Shown here piece by piece: positions 39,458 to 48,925 of a stretch of 64,000 nt of DNA; the first letter of the stretch is position 1, and every line of letters starts with the position of its first letter. Source of the DNA: Caballeronia humi (GTDB lineage Bacteria; Pseudomonadota; Gammaproteobacteria; Burkholderiales; Burkholderiaceae); assembly GCF_001544475.1 (NCBI RefSeq), contig NZ_FCNW02000001.1, positions 62,001 to 126,000 of the forward strand, read 5' to 3'. Below the pieces are notes generated by a model that worked only from the letters and a program-made list of their open reading frames with translations, searched no databases and was not told where the DNA came from. Both the position numbers and the translations under genes were made by a program.

Positions 39458-40458
39458 CAGGCGGCGGGCGCGGCGGCGGGCGGCACGCGGGCGCCGCTTG
39501 CCGTGGACAGCGCGCGCACGATGTCCATCGCGCCTTGCGCTTCGAGATCGGCGGAGACGCGGCGGCCGAGATCCAGCGCGCCTTCGACGTCGGGCGCCGC
39601 CGCCGTGCCTTCGGCCGTCAGCACGCGCTGGCCGTCCGGCGTGGCAACGCAACCGCGCAGGCGCAGCGTGCCGTCTTGCCACGTGGCGTATGCGGCGAGC
39701 GGCACTTCGCAGCTTCCGCCGAGCGCGCGCGACACCATGCGCTCCGCTTCGACCGCCGCCGCCGTTTCAGCGTGATGCAGTGGCGTGAGCCACGCGGCGA
39801 GATCGGCGCGATCCGCGCGAATTTCGATGCCGAGCGCGCCCTGCCCCGCCGCGGGCAGGCTTTCCTCTGCCTCCAGCAGCGCCCGGATGCGCGCTTCCAG
39901 CCCGAGCCGCTTCAAACCGGCCGCAGCCAGAATGATCGCCGCGTAGTCGCCGCGATCGAGCTTGCCGAGACGTGTATCGAGATTGCCGCGCAACGGCCGC
40001 ACGTCGAGATGCGGGAAATGCATGCGCAACATCGCTTCGCGCCGCAGGCTCGACGTCCCGACGACGCTGCCGTGAGGCAATTCCGCCAGCGACGCGAACT
40101 GCGACGACACGAACGCATCGCGCGGATCTTCACGTTCGAGGATCGTGCTGAGCGCGAAGCCTTCGGGCAATTCCATCGGCACGTCTTTCAGCGAATGCAC
40201 GGCGAGATCCGCACGGCCGTCCGCAAGCGCGGCTTCCAGTTCCTTTACAAACAAGCCCTTGCCGCCGACTTTAGACAGCGTGCGATCGAGAATCTGATCG
40301 CCGCGCGTCGTCATTCCGAGGATTTTTACGTCGCAAGATGGATATAATTTGTGCAGCGCACACCGCACGTGCTCGGCTTGCCACATTGCTAGCCGGCTTT
40401 CCCTCGAAGCGATGACAAGGCTCGTGGGGGGTGTCGTGGAATGCGTCTCGGAATTCAT
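39457..40458 (-). CDS. hemC: Hydroxymethylbilane synthase (porphobilinogen deaminase)
   Basis: The 333-residue enzyme condenses four porphobilinogens into hydroxymethylbilane. Conserved segments are [16 protein letters not shown] (cofactor pocket), [34 protein letters not shown] and [19 protein letters not shown], cut where long. The dipyrromethane-anchoring cysteine is in [14 protein letters not shown]. The ATG at 40458 (MNSETHSTT) is chosen; the frame remains open further upstream through the repeat element, but that sequence has no similarity to HemC. It is the first gene of hemC-hemDX-hemY and divergent from ppc. Confidence 0.95.
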   Translation of the reverse strand: MNSETHSTTPPTSLVIASRESRLAMWQAEHVRCALHKLYPSCDVKILGMTTRGDQILDRTLSKVGGKGLFVKELEAALADGRADLAVHSLKDVPMELPEGFALSTILEREDPRDAFVSSQFASLAELPHGSVVGTSSLRREAMLRMHFPHLDVRPLRGNLDTRLGKLDRGDYAAIILAAAGLKRLGLEARIRALLEAEESLPAAGQGALGIEIRADRADLAAWLTPLHHAETAAAVEAERMVSRALGGSCEVPLAAYATWQDGTLRLRGCVATPDGQRVLTAEGTAAAPDVEGALDLGRRVSADLEAQGAMDIVRALSTASGARVPPAAAPAA

Positions 40459-40510
40459 TGATGCTCGATCGAATGACGGGATGGATAACAAACAATGGTA
40501 GCACGCACGC

Positions 40511-40679
40511 CAGGGTCCATTTACAGACGGACAACCCGCGAAAGCCTTGTGTGAGGCCTCGGAGCGGGCGTCGTGGAAGGAGACGAGGGGCCATGAGAGC
40601 CTCTGGGAAGTCATCTCCCTTGCACGCCGGACAGACGACGGCGAAAGCGCTTGCGTCACTCCCTCTGTAAATGGGCCTT
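40511..40679. repeat. Possible inverted-repeat element between hemC and ppc
   Basis: Near-matching inverted ends, GGTCCATTTACAGACGGA (40514-40531) and TCCCTCTGTAAATGGGCC (about 40660-40677), differ at two positions and enclose about 128 bases. Inside are two related direct repeats (GGACA-ACCCG-CGAAAGCCTTG and GGACAGACGACGGCGAAAG). This is the architecture of a small non-autonomous element. It has no coding content of its own, though open frames run through it. Confidence 0.5.
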
Positions 40680-40700
40680 GGCTTCCAAGAGGAACCCATC

Positions 40701-43700
40701 GTGACGTCTTCCGGATCGGCGCGCCGCGCGCGCCGCAATGCTGCTTTGCCCGCCACATCGCCCGACGCTTCAAGTCAGGCACCTTCGTCGTCCCCTGTCA
40801 TTTCACGTGCCGCGACCATTTCCAAGGCGTCGAAAACGGCGTCCGCGGTCAAGGCCAAGCCGGTCAAGGCCACGGTGAACGGCATCGACACACCTTCCCC
40901 GGAAACAGCGAAGCGCGGCTCGAACCGCGCCCGCGAGGACAAGGACCGCCCGCTTTTCGAGGACATCCGCTTCCTCGGCCGCCTGCTCGGCGAAGTGCTG
41001 CGCGAACAGGAAGGCGACGCCGTGTACGACGTCGTCGAGGCGATTCGTCAGACGGCCGTCAAGTTCCGTCGCGAGGACGATCGCGAGGCATCGCAGACGC
41101 TCGAAAAACGCCTGCGCCAGTTGACGCCCGAACAAACCGTGAGCGTCGTACGAGCGTTCAGCTATTTTTCGCATCTCGCGAACATCGCCGAGGACCGGCA
41201 TCACAACCGGCGCCGCCGCATCCACGCGCTCGCCGGTTCCGCCCCGCAAGCCGGCACGATCGCCTACGCCATCGAGCAGATGAAGTCGAAGGGGAAGGAC
41301 GCGCAAACGAAGTCGCTCTTGCAGAAATTCTTCGACGACGCGCTGATCGTCCCCGTCCTCACCGCGCATCCGACCGAAGTCCAGCGCAAGAGCATTCTCG
41401 ACGCGCAGCACGACATCGCGCGCCTGCTCGCCGAGCGCGACCAGGAACTGACCGCCCGCGAGCGCGCGCACAACGAATCGCTGCTGCGCGCACGTGTGAC
41501 GTCGCTCTGGCAGACGCGCATGCTGCGCGACTCGCGCCTGACCGTTTCCGATGAAATCGAGAACGCGCTCTCCTACTACCGCGCGACCTTCCTCGCCGAA
41601 ATCCCCGCGCTCTACGCCGACATCGAAAACGCGCTCGCCGAGCACGGCGTACCCGCTCGCCTGTCGCCGTTCCTGCAGATGGGAAGCTGGATCGGCGGCG
41701 ATCGCGACGGCAATCCGAACGTCACCGGCCCGACGCTCGAAACCGCCATCACGCGCCAGGCGACGGTCATCTTCGAACACTATCTGGAGCAGGTGCACAA
41801 GCTCGGCGCGGAGTTGTCGGTGTCGAACCTGCTCGCCGGATCGAGCGATGCACTCAAGGCGCTCGCCGATGCATCGCCCGACCAGTCGCCGCATCGCACC
41901 GACGAGCCGTACCGGCGCGCGCTGATCGGCATGTATACGCGCCTCGCGGCAAGTGCCCGCGTGCGGCTCGGCGAAGGCGTCGTGTCGGTGCGCAGCGCCG
42001 GGCGCGGCGCGGCGCCGGTCCGCGCGACGCCGTATGCCGATGCCGCCGAATTCGCGCGCGATCTGCACGTGCTGATCGATTCGCTCGGACAGCATCACGG
42101 CGCGTCGCTCGCGACGCAGTGTCTCGCGCCGCTCGCGCGTGCGGCCGAAGTGTTCGGCTTTCATCTGGCGAGCATCGACCTGCGGCAAAGCTCGGACATC
42201 CACGAGGCGGTGATCGCGGAACTGTTCGCGCGCGCGGGCGTGGAGGCGGATTACGCCGCGCTTTCCGAGGAAGACAAGCGCGCGCTCCTGCTCAAGGAAC
42301 TCGCGCAGCCGCGACCGCTGCGTCTGCCCTACGCGGATTACTCCGACCTCGCGAAAAGCGAACTCGGCGTACTGGAAATGGCGCGCGTGACGCGCGAGAA
42401 GTTCGGCGAGCGCGCCGTGCGCAACTACATCATCTCGCACACGGAAACCGTCAGCGACCTGCTGGAAGTGATGCTGCTGCAAAAGGAAACCGGCGTGCTT
42501 CAAGGCCGTCTCGGCAACGACGACGATCCCGCGCGCGACGGCCTGATGGTAATTCCGCTTTTCGAGACGATCGCCGACTTGCGCAACGCGCCCGTCATCA
42601 TGGGCGAATTGTTCGCGCTGCCGGGCGTCGATGCGCTCGTCGAGAACCAGGGCGGCGAGCAGGAGGTGATGCTCGGCTATTCGGACAGCAACAAGGACGG
42701 CGGCTTTCTCACGTCGAACTGGGAGCTGTATCGCGCGGAACTGGCGCTCGTCTCGCTGTTCAAGGAACGCGGCACGACGTTGCGCCTGTTCCACGGACGA
42801 GGCGGCACGGTCGGACGCGGGGGCGGCCCGACTTATCAGGCGATTCTGTCGCAACCGCCCGGCACCGTCGACGGCCAGATTCGCCTGACCGAGCAGGGCG
42901 AAGTGATCGCGAGCAAGTTCGGCAATCCGGAAATCGGTCGGCGAAATCTGGAGACGGTCGTTGCGGCGACGCTCGAAGCATCGCTCTTGCCGCACGAAAA
43001 CGCGCCGGCGCAACTGCCGCTCTTCGAATCGACGATGCAGACGCTGTCGGACGCCGCGATGGCGTCGTATCGCGCGCTCGTCTACGAGACGCCGGGCTTC
43101 ACCGACTACTTTTTCTCATCGACGCCGATCGCGGAAATCGCCGAGCTGAACATCGGCAGCCGGCCGGCTTCGCGCAAGCTTCAGGACCCCAAGCAGCGCA
43201 AGATCGAGGATTTGCGCGCGATTCCCTGGGGCTTTTCATGGGGTCAATGCCGTTTGCTGCTGACCGGTTGGTACGGATTCGGAAGCGCAGTGTCGAATTA
43301 TCTGGATAGTGCGGAAACCGACGCCGAGCGCGCAAAACGCCTCGCCACGCTGAAAAAGATGCACAAGACGTGGCCGTTCTTCGCGAACCTGCTGTCGAAC
43401 ATGGATATGGTGCTCGCGAAGACGGATCTTGCGGTGGCGTCGCGTTACGCGCAGCTCGTCGCGGATAAAAAGCTCCGCAAGCACGTGTTCGAGCGAATCG
43501 TCGGCGAATGGGAGCGCACGTCGAACGTGCTCGCGGAAATCACGGGCAAGAGCGAACGTCTCTGCGACAACCCGCTCCTCGCGCGGTCGATCAAGAACCG
43601 CTTCCCGTATCTCGATCCGCTGAATCACTTGCAGGTCGAGCTGCTGAAGCGCCACCGGGCGGGCGATCAGAACGTGCGCCTGCGCCGGGGGATTCACCTC

Positions 43701-43742
43701 ACGATCAACGGCATTGCGGCGGGGTTGCGCAATACCGGCTGA
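40701..43742 (+). CDS. ppc: Phosphoenolpyruvate carboxylase
   Basis: The 1013-residue enzyme carboxylates PEP to oxaloacetate, an anaplerotic step. The signature motifs [40 protein letters not shown] and the C-terminal [18 protein letters not shown] (the terminal NTG of the active site) are intact. The N-terminal 75 residues are a Ser/Ala/Lys-rich disordered extension. The GTG at 40701 is chosen because AAGAGGAA lies 6 bases upstream, and starting at the nearby ATG 40671 would run into the inverted-repeat element. It is divergent from hemC. Confidence 0.95.
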   Translation: MTSSGSARRARRNAALPATSPDASSQAPSSSPVISRAATISKASKTASAVKAKPVKATVNGIDTPSPETAKRGSNRAREDKDRPLFEDIRFLGRLLGEVLREQEGDAVYDVVEAIRQTAVKFRREDDREASQTLEKRLRQLTPEQTVSVVRAFSYFSHLANIAEDRHHNRRRRIHALAGSAPQAGTIAYAIEQMKSKGKDAQTKSLLQKFFDDALIVPVLTAHPTEVQRKSILDAQHDIARLLAERDQELTARERAHNESLLRARVTSLWQTRMLRDSRLTVSDEIENALSYYRATFLAEIPALYADIENALAEHGVPARLSPFLQMGSWIGGDRDGNPNVTGPTLETAITRQATVIFEHYLEQVHKLGAELSVSNLLAGSSDALKALADASPDQSPHRTDEPYRRALIGMYTRLAASARVRLGEGVVSVRSAGRGAAPVRATPYADAAEFARDLHVLIDSLGQHHGASLATQCLAPLARAAEVFGFHLASIDLRQSSDIHEAVIAELFARAGVEADYAALSEEDKRALLLKELAQPRPLRLPYADYSDLAKSELGVLEMARVTREKFGERAVRNYIISHTETVSDLLEVMLLQKETGVLQGRLGNDDDPARDGLMVIPLFETIADLRNAPVIMGELFALPGVDALVENQGGEQEVMLGYSDSNKDGGFLTSNWELYRAELALVSLFKERGTTLRLFHGRGGTVGRGGGPTYQAILSQPPGTVDGQIRLTEQGEVIASKFGNPEIGRRNLETVVAATLEASLLPHENAPAQLPLFESTMQTLSDAAMASYRALVYETPGFTDYFFSSTPIAEIAELNIGSRPASRKLQDPKQRKIEDLRAIPWGFSWGQCRLLLTGWYGFGSAVSNYLDSAETDAERAKRLATLKKMHKTWPFFANLLSNMDMVLAKTDLAVASRYAQLVADKKLRKHVFERIVGEWERTSNVLAEITGKSERLCDNPLLARSIKNRFPYLDPLNHLQVELLKRHRAGDQNVRLRRGIHLTINGIAAGLRNTG

Positions 43743-43787
43743 TCGATGACGGCGGCCGCTTGTTCGCTGAAGCGGCCGCCGCTTTCA

Positions 43788-44540
43788 CTACTTCGCCTCG
43801 ATCATCAACGCATCCAGCTCGAACGAGCCGTCTTCCTGCACGGCGAAATACTGCCGCACTTCGTCCGGCGCGTTTTTCCACATTGATTTGATCGCGATCA
43901 CGCGCTCCGGCGGCGTGCGCATGCGCGCGACCCACGCGTCGAATTCGAGCGGCAAACGCCAGCGGCTGCGCACCTCTGCCCGAAAACCGGCGCCTTCGAA
44001 AAGCGCGATCCATTCGTCAGCGCGGTAGTCGCGGATATGCGAGGCATCGCGCAGCAACTCGATCGCCTGGATGTGCGTGTCGAGGAGCGGATGATCGGCG
44101 CCCGCGATATCGACGAACAGCACGCGCCCGCCTGGCTTCAGCACTCGTTTCACTTCCTTCAGCGCCGCCGGCACGCCGTGCCAGTGATGCGCGCTCATCC
44201 GCGACAGGACCCAGTCGAACGAGGCATCGTCGAACGGCAGTTTTTCCGCCGGGCCTTGCTGCGTATGGATGTTCGAGAGGCCGCGCTCGGCGGCGGCGCC
44301 CGCGACGGTCGCGAGCATCGGCTCGGCGATGTCGTAAGCCACCACCGACTGCGCGTGCGGCGCCACCGCGAAACTGACGTGACCGGCGCCGCAGCCCAGA
44401 TCAAGGACGGAAGCGCCCGGCGTCGCGGCGACTTTGCGCGCGAGGGTCTGCAGGTCGGCGCCCGTCGCGTGGACGGCGCTCGTCAAGTACGCGGCGGCGG
44501 TCGTGCCGAACGCGTCGGCGACCTGGTCATGGTGTTTCAT
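43788..44540 (-). CDS. Class I SAM-dependent methyltransferase
   Basis: The 250-residue methyltransferase is of the UbiE/COQ5-like fold, with motif I VLDLGCGAGHVSFAVAPHAQ, acidic loop VVAYDIAEPMLATVAGAAAE and motif IV FDWVLSRMSAHHWHGVPAAL. Similar proteins are annotated only as class I methyltransferases; the substrate is unknown. It is divergent from an XRE-family regulator with a palindrome between the two, so the regulator probably controls it. Confidence 0.88.
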   Translation of the reverse strand: MKHHDQVADAFGTTAAAYLTSAVHATGADLQTLARKVAATPGASVLDLGCGAGHVSFAVAPHAQSVVAYDIAEPMLATVAGAAAERGLSNIHTQQGPAEKLPFDDASFDWVLSRMSAHHWHGVPAALKEVKRVLKPGGRVLFVDIAGADHPLLDTHIQAIELLRDASHIRDYRADEWIALFEGAGFRAEVRSRWRLPLEFDAWVARMRTPPERVIAIKSMWKNAPDEVRQYFAVQEDGSFELDALMIEAK

Positions 44541-44594
44541 CGGTTGCTCCGTGCTGAGTTGTGGGGACCTGAGCCGCTACAATAGAGCCCGCCC

Positions 44595-44606
44595 TGTACC
44601 AGTACA
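44595..44606. promoter_or_regulatory. TGTAC-CA-GTACA palindrome, candidate operator
   Basis: Two perfect 5-base arms around a 2-base centre lie in the 113-base gap between the divergent methyltransferase and XRE regulator genes. The spacing suits a homodimeric helix-turn-helix repressor. Its identity as the binding site is inferred. Confidence 0.45.
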
Positions 44607-44653
44607 AGTGAAGTGATTATTCTGGTATCTACACTACCTGTCCTGCTTTCCTT

Positions 44654-45478
44654 ATGCGTTTGCCGTCCAAAGAAACATCCGGGAGCGCCCCGCCCCCGCT
44701 CGATGCGACACCCGCGCGCGCCCTCGGCGATTTCATCCGCGCGCATCGCGAGCGGCTTTCGCCGATGGCCGTCGGGCTGCCGCCAGGTCCGCGCCGCCGC
44801 ACGCCGGGCTTGCGGCGTGAGGAAGTCGCGCAGTTGTGCGGTGTCAGCCCGACCTGGTACACGTGGATCGAGCAAGGGCGGCCGGTATCCGCTTCCGCCG
44901 ATGCACTCGCGCGGATCGCCGTTGCCTTGCAGCTTTCTCGCGCCGAGCGGGCGTATCTGTTCGAACTTGCCGCACAGCGCGATCCCGCCGAGCCGGACCC
45001 CGCCGCGCAAGACGCGCCCGCCGCATTGCTGCAAACCGTCGCGCTGATTGACGCGCCGGCTTACGTACTCGACCGGCAGTGGAACGCGTTGCGCTGGAAT
45101 GCGCAGGCGGCAAGCCTGTTCGTCGGCTGGCTGGATGGCGAGCACGACCGCAACCTGCTGACCTACATGTTTACGATGCCGCAGGCGGTGCAGTTGGTCG
45201 TCGACTGGGAGACGCGAGCGCGGCGGCTCGTCGCAGAGTTTCGCGCGGATTCGATCCGCCATCTGAACGACGCGCCGACGCGCGCTTTGATCGATGGTTT
45301 AACGTCGGCGAGCGATGCGTTTGCGAGGTTCTGGGCTTCGCAGGATGTGGGCGAACGCGAAGGCGGAGAACGCGCGTTCAATCATCCGGTACATGGACGG
45401 CTTGTCTTCGATCAAATCACTTTTAAGCCCGCGCATCGGGAAGATTTGAAGCTCGTGATTTTGGTGGGTCAGAGTTGA
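44654..45478 (+). CDS. XRE-family regulator with MmyB-like ligand domain
   Basis: The 274-residue protein has an N-terminal helix-turn-helix (about 22-85) with RRRTPGLRREEVAQLCGVSP and TWYTWIEQGRPVSASADALA, the typical opening of MmyB/BldB-like regulators. A MmyB-type ligand-binding domain (about 115-270, e.g. PAYVLDRQWNALRWNAQAAS and FRADSIRHLNDAP) follows. These are predicted to sense small, possibly fatty-acid, ligands. It is divergent from the methyltransferase, the likely target. Confidence 0.88.
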   Translation: MRLPSKETSGSAPPPLDATPARALGDFIRAHRERLSPMAVGLPPGPRRRTPGLRREEVAQLCGVSPTWYTWIEQGRPVSASADALARIAVALQLSRAERAYLFELAAQRDPAEPDPAAQDAPAALLQTVALIDAPAYVLDRQWNALRWNAQAASLFVGWLDGEHDRNLLTYMFTMPQAVQLVVDWETRARRLVAEFRADSIRHLNDAPTRALIDGLTSASDAFARFWASQDVGEREGGERAFNHPVHGRLVFDQITFKPAHREDLKLVILVGQS

Positions 45479-45683
45479 ACCGCTTCTAATCCTCACTATC
45501 CAGTTCGGCGGAATAACGCTTTTATATCGCGCCAGCCTGAATCGAGAACGGTGAGAAGAGCGCTGGCCTGTTGAATATCATCGGTTTTCCCGAGCGCGGC
45601 GTTAGTTGGCTTTATTGTAATAAGTATGAGCTACCCGTTGGAAACGCGCATAAATTGCAATTTCCACATAAAAAAGCGGGCAC

Positions 45684-45712
45684 AAAAAGAAAGCCCGGCC
45701 GTCCGGCCGGGC
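45684..45712 (-). terminator. Minus-strand terminator of candidate RNA
   Basis: GCCCGGCC-loop-GGCCGGGC with TTTCTTTTT on the minus strand. On the plus strand it is followed by CAAAACC, so it acts only in the minus direction, implying a minus-strand transcript that has no gene. Confidence 0.7.
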
Positions 45713-45830
45713 CAAAACCGTCCTCACTGAATGCGCCAGTGAGAACGGGGACACCCGATAGCGCGCCACTCCGCGCTCCAGTTCTATTTCCCCGCCCGGT
45801 CTCCCGCTCTTGTTCCCGCAGTGATACCTA
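45693..45830 (-). ncRNA. Candidate structured small RNA
   Basis: Read on the minus strand, this segment contains a GCGCG/CGCGC stem (45761-45776), a 7-bp stem CTCACTG/CAGTGAG (45723-45743) and finally a GC-rich 8-bp stem with a TCCG-type loop (GCCCGGCC/GGCCGGGC, 45693-45712). A TTTCTTTTT tract follows, which is a Rho-independent terminator. The 5' end is a guess, because no promoter with both boxes was found. No known RNA family was recognised. It does not overlap a supported gene. Confidence 0.35.
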
Positions 45831-45966
45831 GCCGCTAACCGCACTTACGCAGCACCGGACCGATCGGATGCACACACATCGATATCAAATCCGCTGCGAT
45901 CGATCCCGATTACTTGGGTAAGATTGGTTTTCGCCACCTTTCAGAATCGTCTCAAGCAACCGGCCC

Positions 45967-46551
45967 ATGTCGACAGCCCTTCCTCGCGATCCGAACGCCG
46001 AAATCCTCGCGCAACTCCTCGAGCGCGTCGCGAGCGAAGACGCCGCCGCGTTACGCTCGCTCTACGATCTGACTTCTTCGAAACTGTTCGGCCTCGCGCT
46101 TCGTATATTGGTGAAGCGCGAGTGGGCCGAGGAGGTCCTGCAGGACGCGTTCGTCAACATCTGGCGCTATGCCGGCGACTATCGGGCGGGACTTTCCGCG
46201 CCGATGACCTGGATGGCGTCAATCGTGCGAAACCGGGCACTCGACTACCTGCGGCGGCAAAAAGCCCACGGCGCGAGCGCGGAGACGCAATGGAGCGAAG
46301 CGTTGGACGACATCCTGCCCGGCAACGAGGCCGATCCGTCGGAACAGACGCTGATGAGCCAGGAAGCACGGCATCTCAGAATCTGCATGGAGCAACTCGA
46401 GGCGAGCCAGCGTCAGGCGGTCGCGCTCGCGTATCTGCGTGACCAGAGCCACAGCGAAGTGGCCGACGTCATGAAGGTTCCGCTCGGCACGGTGAAATCG
46501 TGGATCCGGCGCGGTCTCGAAAAGCTCAGAACCTGTCTGGGAGGTCTGTGA
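45967..46551 (+). CDS. ECF RNA polymerase sigma factor
   Basis: The 194-residue sigma factor has region 2 (about 30-100, EEVLQDAFVNIWRYAGDYRA and RNRALDYLRRQKAHG). Region 4 (about 130-190) contains VALAYLRDQSHSEVADVMKV and PLGTVKSWIRRGLEKLRTCL. It resembles the SigK-type ECF group that pairs with RskA anti-sigma factors. The stop overlaps the start of the anti-sigma gene (TGATG). Its target regulon is unknown. Confidence 0.92.
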   Translation: MSTALPRDPNAEILAQLLERVASEDAAALRSLYDLTSSKLFGLALRILVKREWAEEVLQDAFVNIWRYAGDYRAGLSAPMTWMASIVRNRALDYLRRQKAHGASAETQWSEALDDILPGNEADPSEQTLMSQEARHLRICMEQLEASQRQAVALAYLRDQSHSEVADVMKVPLGTVKSWIRRGLEKLRTCLGGL

Positions 46552-47291
46552 TGGATCTCCACCGGCACGCAGGTCTCGTCGATCAGCTCGCCGCCGAGTA
46601 CACGCTCGGCGTAATGCGCGGCCGTTCGCGGCGGCGCTTCGAAACCATCGCGCAGGGCGATCCGGCGATCCGCGTCGCGATCGAAACGTGGCGCGGGCGC
46701 GTCGAGGCGATCGGCGAGCTGGCGCCGCAGGAAGCGCCGCCGCCATCGGTCTGGCAAGCGATCGAGCGCCGGCTGAATCTCGGCGGCGCGCGGCGCGAAG
46801 CGGTCTCGGTGCGGCCCGCGTCCCGGTGGTTCGAGAACCTGTCGTTCTGGCGCGGCTGGTCGATCGCGGCGACGGCGGTAGCCGCGCTCGCGCTCGTCAT
46901 CGCACTGCGGCAGCTCACACCGACGCCCGTGCCTGCGCCGCAAGTCGTGCAGGAACCGCACGTCGGCTACGTCGCCGCGCTCGCCGACAAGGACGCGCAT
47001 CCGGCGATCCTCGTCACCTGGGACGACCGGACGTCGGAAGTGACCGTGCGCCGTCTGTCCGGCGCCTCGGACCCGACCGACAAATCGATGCAGCTCTGGG
47101 GCTTGCCGAAGGAAGGCCATCCGGTATCACTCGGCGTGCTGCCGGCCGGTGGGACGGCGCGCTTCAAGGCGGCGTCGGTCAACGCGTTCCCGGCGCTCGC
47201 GGTATCGGTGGAACCGCTCGGCGGGTCGCCGAATCCGGACGGGCCTACCGGACCGGTCGTCTATACCGGCAAGGTGATTCCGGGCGCCTGA
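46551..47291 (+). CDS. RskA-type anti-sigma factor
   Basis: The 246-residue membrane protein has an N-terminal cytoplasmic sigma-binding region (about 1-95), a single transmembrane helix (GWSIAATAVAALALVIAL, about 102-119) and a periplasmic RskA domain (about 140-246, TWDDRTSEVTVRRLSGASDP and QLWGLPKEGHPVSLGVLPAG). Its ATG overlaps the sigma factor stop, the usual coupling of sigma and anti-sigma genes. No zinc-binding HxxxCxxC motif is present, so regulation is probably by proteolysis rather than redox. Confidence 0.9.
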   Translation: MDLHRHAGLVDQLAAEYTLGVMRGRSRRRFETIAQGDPAIRVAIETWRGRVEAIGELAPQEAPPPSVWQAIERRLNLGGARREAVSVRPASRWFENLSFWRGWSIAATAVAALALVIALRQLTPTPVPAPQVVQEPHVGYVAALADKDAHPAILVTWDDRTSEVTVRRLSGASDPTDKSMQLWGLPKEGHPVSLGVLPAGGTARFKAASVNAFPALAVSVEPLGGSPNPDGPTGPVVYTGKVIPGA

Positions 47292-47300
47292 TCCCGTCGA

Positions 47301-47337
47301 CGACGAAGCGCGCCTGGGCCGGCGCGCTTCGTCGTTT
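47301..47337 (+). terminator. Terminator after the anti-sigma gene
   Basis: A 14-bp perfect stem, CGACGAAGCGCGCC/GGCGCGCTTCGTCG, with a 6-base loop and a short TTT tract, 9 bases past the anti-sigma stop. Confidence 0.8.
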
Positions 47338-47353
47338 CAGAAAGCTCCGATGT

Positions 47354-47359
47354 TAAAAT
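47354..47359 (+). promoter_or_regulatory. Putative -10 box of argH
   Basis: TAAAAT (within TTAAAAT) lies 58 bases before the argH start; no clear -35 is seen. Confidence 0.4.
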
Positions 47360-47417
47360 CGCGGACTCGCCGGCTTCGCGCCGCCCGCTGTCGCTCATTG
47401 CCCAAATCCACATCACC

Positions 47418-48821
47418 ATGACGTCCCAACTGCACAAAAAAGGCGAAGCCTGGTCGGCTCGCTTCTCCGAGCCGATGTCGGAGCTCGTCAAACGCTATAC
47501 GTCGTCGGTGTTTTTCGACAAACGGCTCGCGCTCGTCGACATTGAAGGGTCGCTCGCGCATGCGTCGATGCTGGCCGCGCAGAAGATCATCGGCGCCGAC
47601 GATCTGGACGCTATCCAGCGCGGCATGACGCAGATTCGCGGCGAAATCGAGCGCGGCGAGTTCGAGTGGAAGCTCGACCTGGAAGACGTCCACCTGAACA
47701 TCGAGGCGCGCCTGACGGCGCTGATCGGCGATGCCGGCAAGCGCCTGCACACCGGCCGCTCGCGCAACGATCAGGTCGCGACCGATATCCGCCTGTGGCT
47801 GCGCGGTGAAATCGACCGGATCGGCGTTTTGCTGAAGGATTTGCGCCTCGCGCTGATCGACCTTGCTGACCAGCACGCCGGCACGATCATGCCCGGCTTC
47901 ACGCACTTGCAGGTCGCGCAGCCGGTGACGTTCGGGCATCACCTGCTGGCGTACGTCGAGATGTTTTCGCGCGACAGTGAGCGCATGGTCGACCTGCGCC
48001 GTCGCGTGAACCGCCTGCCGCTCGGCGCGGCGGCGCTCGCTGGCACGAGCTATCCGATCGATCGTCACGCGGTGGCGAAGACGCTCGGCTTCGAGGGCAT
48101 CTGCGCGAATTCGCTCGATGCGGTGTCGGATCGCGATTTCGCGATCGAATTCACGGCGGCGGCGGCGCTCGTGATGACGCACGTGTCGCGCTTCTCGGAG
48201 GAACTCGTGCTGTGGATGAGCCCGCGCGTCGGTTTCATCGATCTCGCGGACCGGTTCTGCACCGGCTCGTCGATCATGCCGCAGAAGAAGAATCCGGACG
48301 TGCCGGAACTCGCGCGCGGCAAGACGGGGCGCGTGAACGGGCATCTGATGGCGCTCCTCACGCTGATGAAGGGTCAGCCGCTCGCGTACAACAAGGACAA
48401 TCAGGAAGACAAGGAGCCGCTGTTCGACACCGTCGACACGGTCGCGGACACGCTGCGCATTTTTGCGGAAATGGCGGCGGGCATCTCGGTGAAGCCGGAC
48501 GCGATGCGCGCAGCGGCGTTGCAGGGTTTTTCGACGGCTACCGATCTCGCGGATTATCTGGTGAAGCGCGGCCTGCCGTTCCGCGACGCGCACGAGGCGG
48601 TGGCGCACGCGGTGCGGATTTGCGTGGATCGCGAGTGCGATCTGGCCGATTTGTCGCTCGACGAGATGCGCGCGGAGTTGCCGAAGGTTGCGCATCTGCT
48701 CGGTGAGGACGTGTTCGAGTATCTGACGCTGGAAGGGTCGGTCGCGAGCCGCAATCATGCGGGCGGAACCGCGCCGGAGCAGGTCCGGGCGGCGGTGACG
48801 GCGGCGCGCGCGGCGCTTTGA
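47418..48821 (+). CDS. argH: Argininosuccinate lyase
   Basis: The 467-residue fumarase-superfamily enzyme splits argininosuccinate to arginine and fumarate. The family signature is [20 protein letters not shown] (about 282-301). The catalytic region [20 protein letters not shown] and the N-terminal [20 protein letters not shown] are both intact. Length is typical. A terminator follows 43 bases after the stop. Not clustered with other arg genes here. Confidence 0.96.
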   Translation: MTSQLHKKGEAWSARFSEPMSELVKRYTSSVFFDKRLALVDIEGSLAHASMLAAQKIIGADDLDAIQRGMTQIRGEIERGEFEWKLDLEDVHLNIEARLTALIGDAGKRLHTGRSRNDQVATDIRLWLRGEIDRIGVLLKDLRLALIDLADQHAGTIMPGFTHLQVAQPVTFGHHLLAYVEMFSRDSERMVDLRRRVNRLPLGAAALAGTSYPIDRHAVAKTLGFEGICANSLDAVSDRDFAIEFTAAAALVMTHVSRFSEELVLWMSPRVGFIDLADRFCTGSSIMPQKKNPDVPELARGKTGRVNGHLMALLTLMKGQPLAYNKDNQEDKEPLFDTVDTVADTLRIFAEMAAGISVKPDAMRAAALQGFSTATDLADYLVKRGLPFRDAHEAVAHAVRICVDRECDLADLSLDEMRAELPKVAHLLGEDVFEYLTLEGSVASRNHAGGTAPEQVRAAVTAARAAL

Positions 48822-48863
48822 CACCCCGCGCGGCTGATCGATGGCACACGCGGATCAGCCAGT

Positions 48864-48902
48864 AAAAAGCTGTCCGGGATCGCATCCCGGACAGCTTTTT
48901 TT
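48864..48902 (+). terminator. Terminator between argH and beta-propeller gene
   Basis: AAAAGCTGTCCGGGAT-CGC-ATCCCGGACAGCTTTTTTT hairpin (each arm 16 bases), long T run on the plus strand and A run on the minus side, so it can serve both convergent genes. Confidence 0.93.
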
Positions 48903-48925
48903 ACATCATCGTTCGATCAACGGCA

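Larger units (their letters stand above)
45479..45966. other. Long intergenic region with structured minus-strand segment
   Basis: A 488-base gap between the XRE gene and the ECF sigma gene without a supported protein gene. The left third is AT-rich; the middle holds a strong hairpin and other stems that read as a candidate small RNA on the minus strand; the right end precedes the sigma gene. No clear ECF-type promoter was picked out. Confidence 0.5.
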
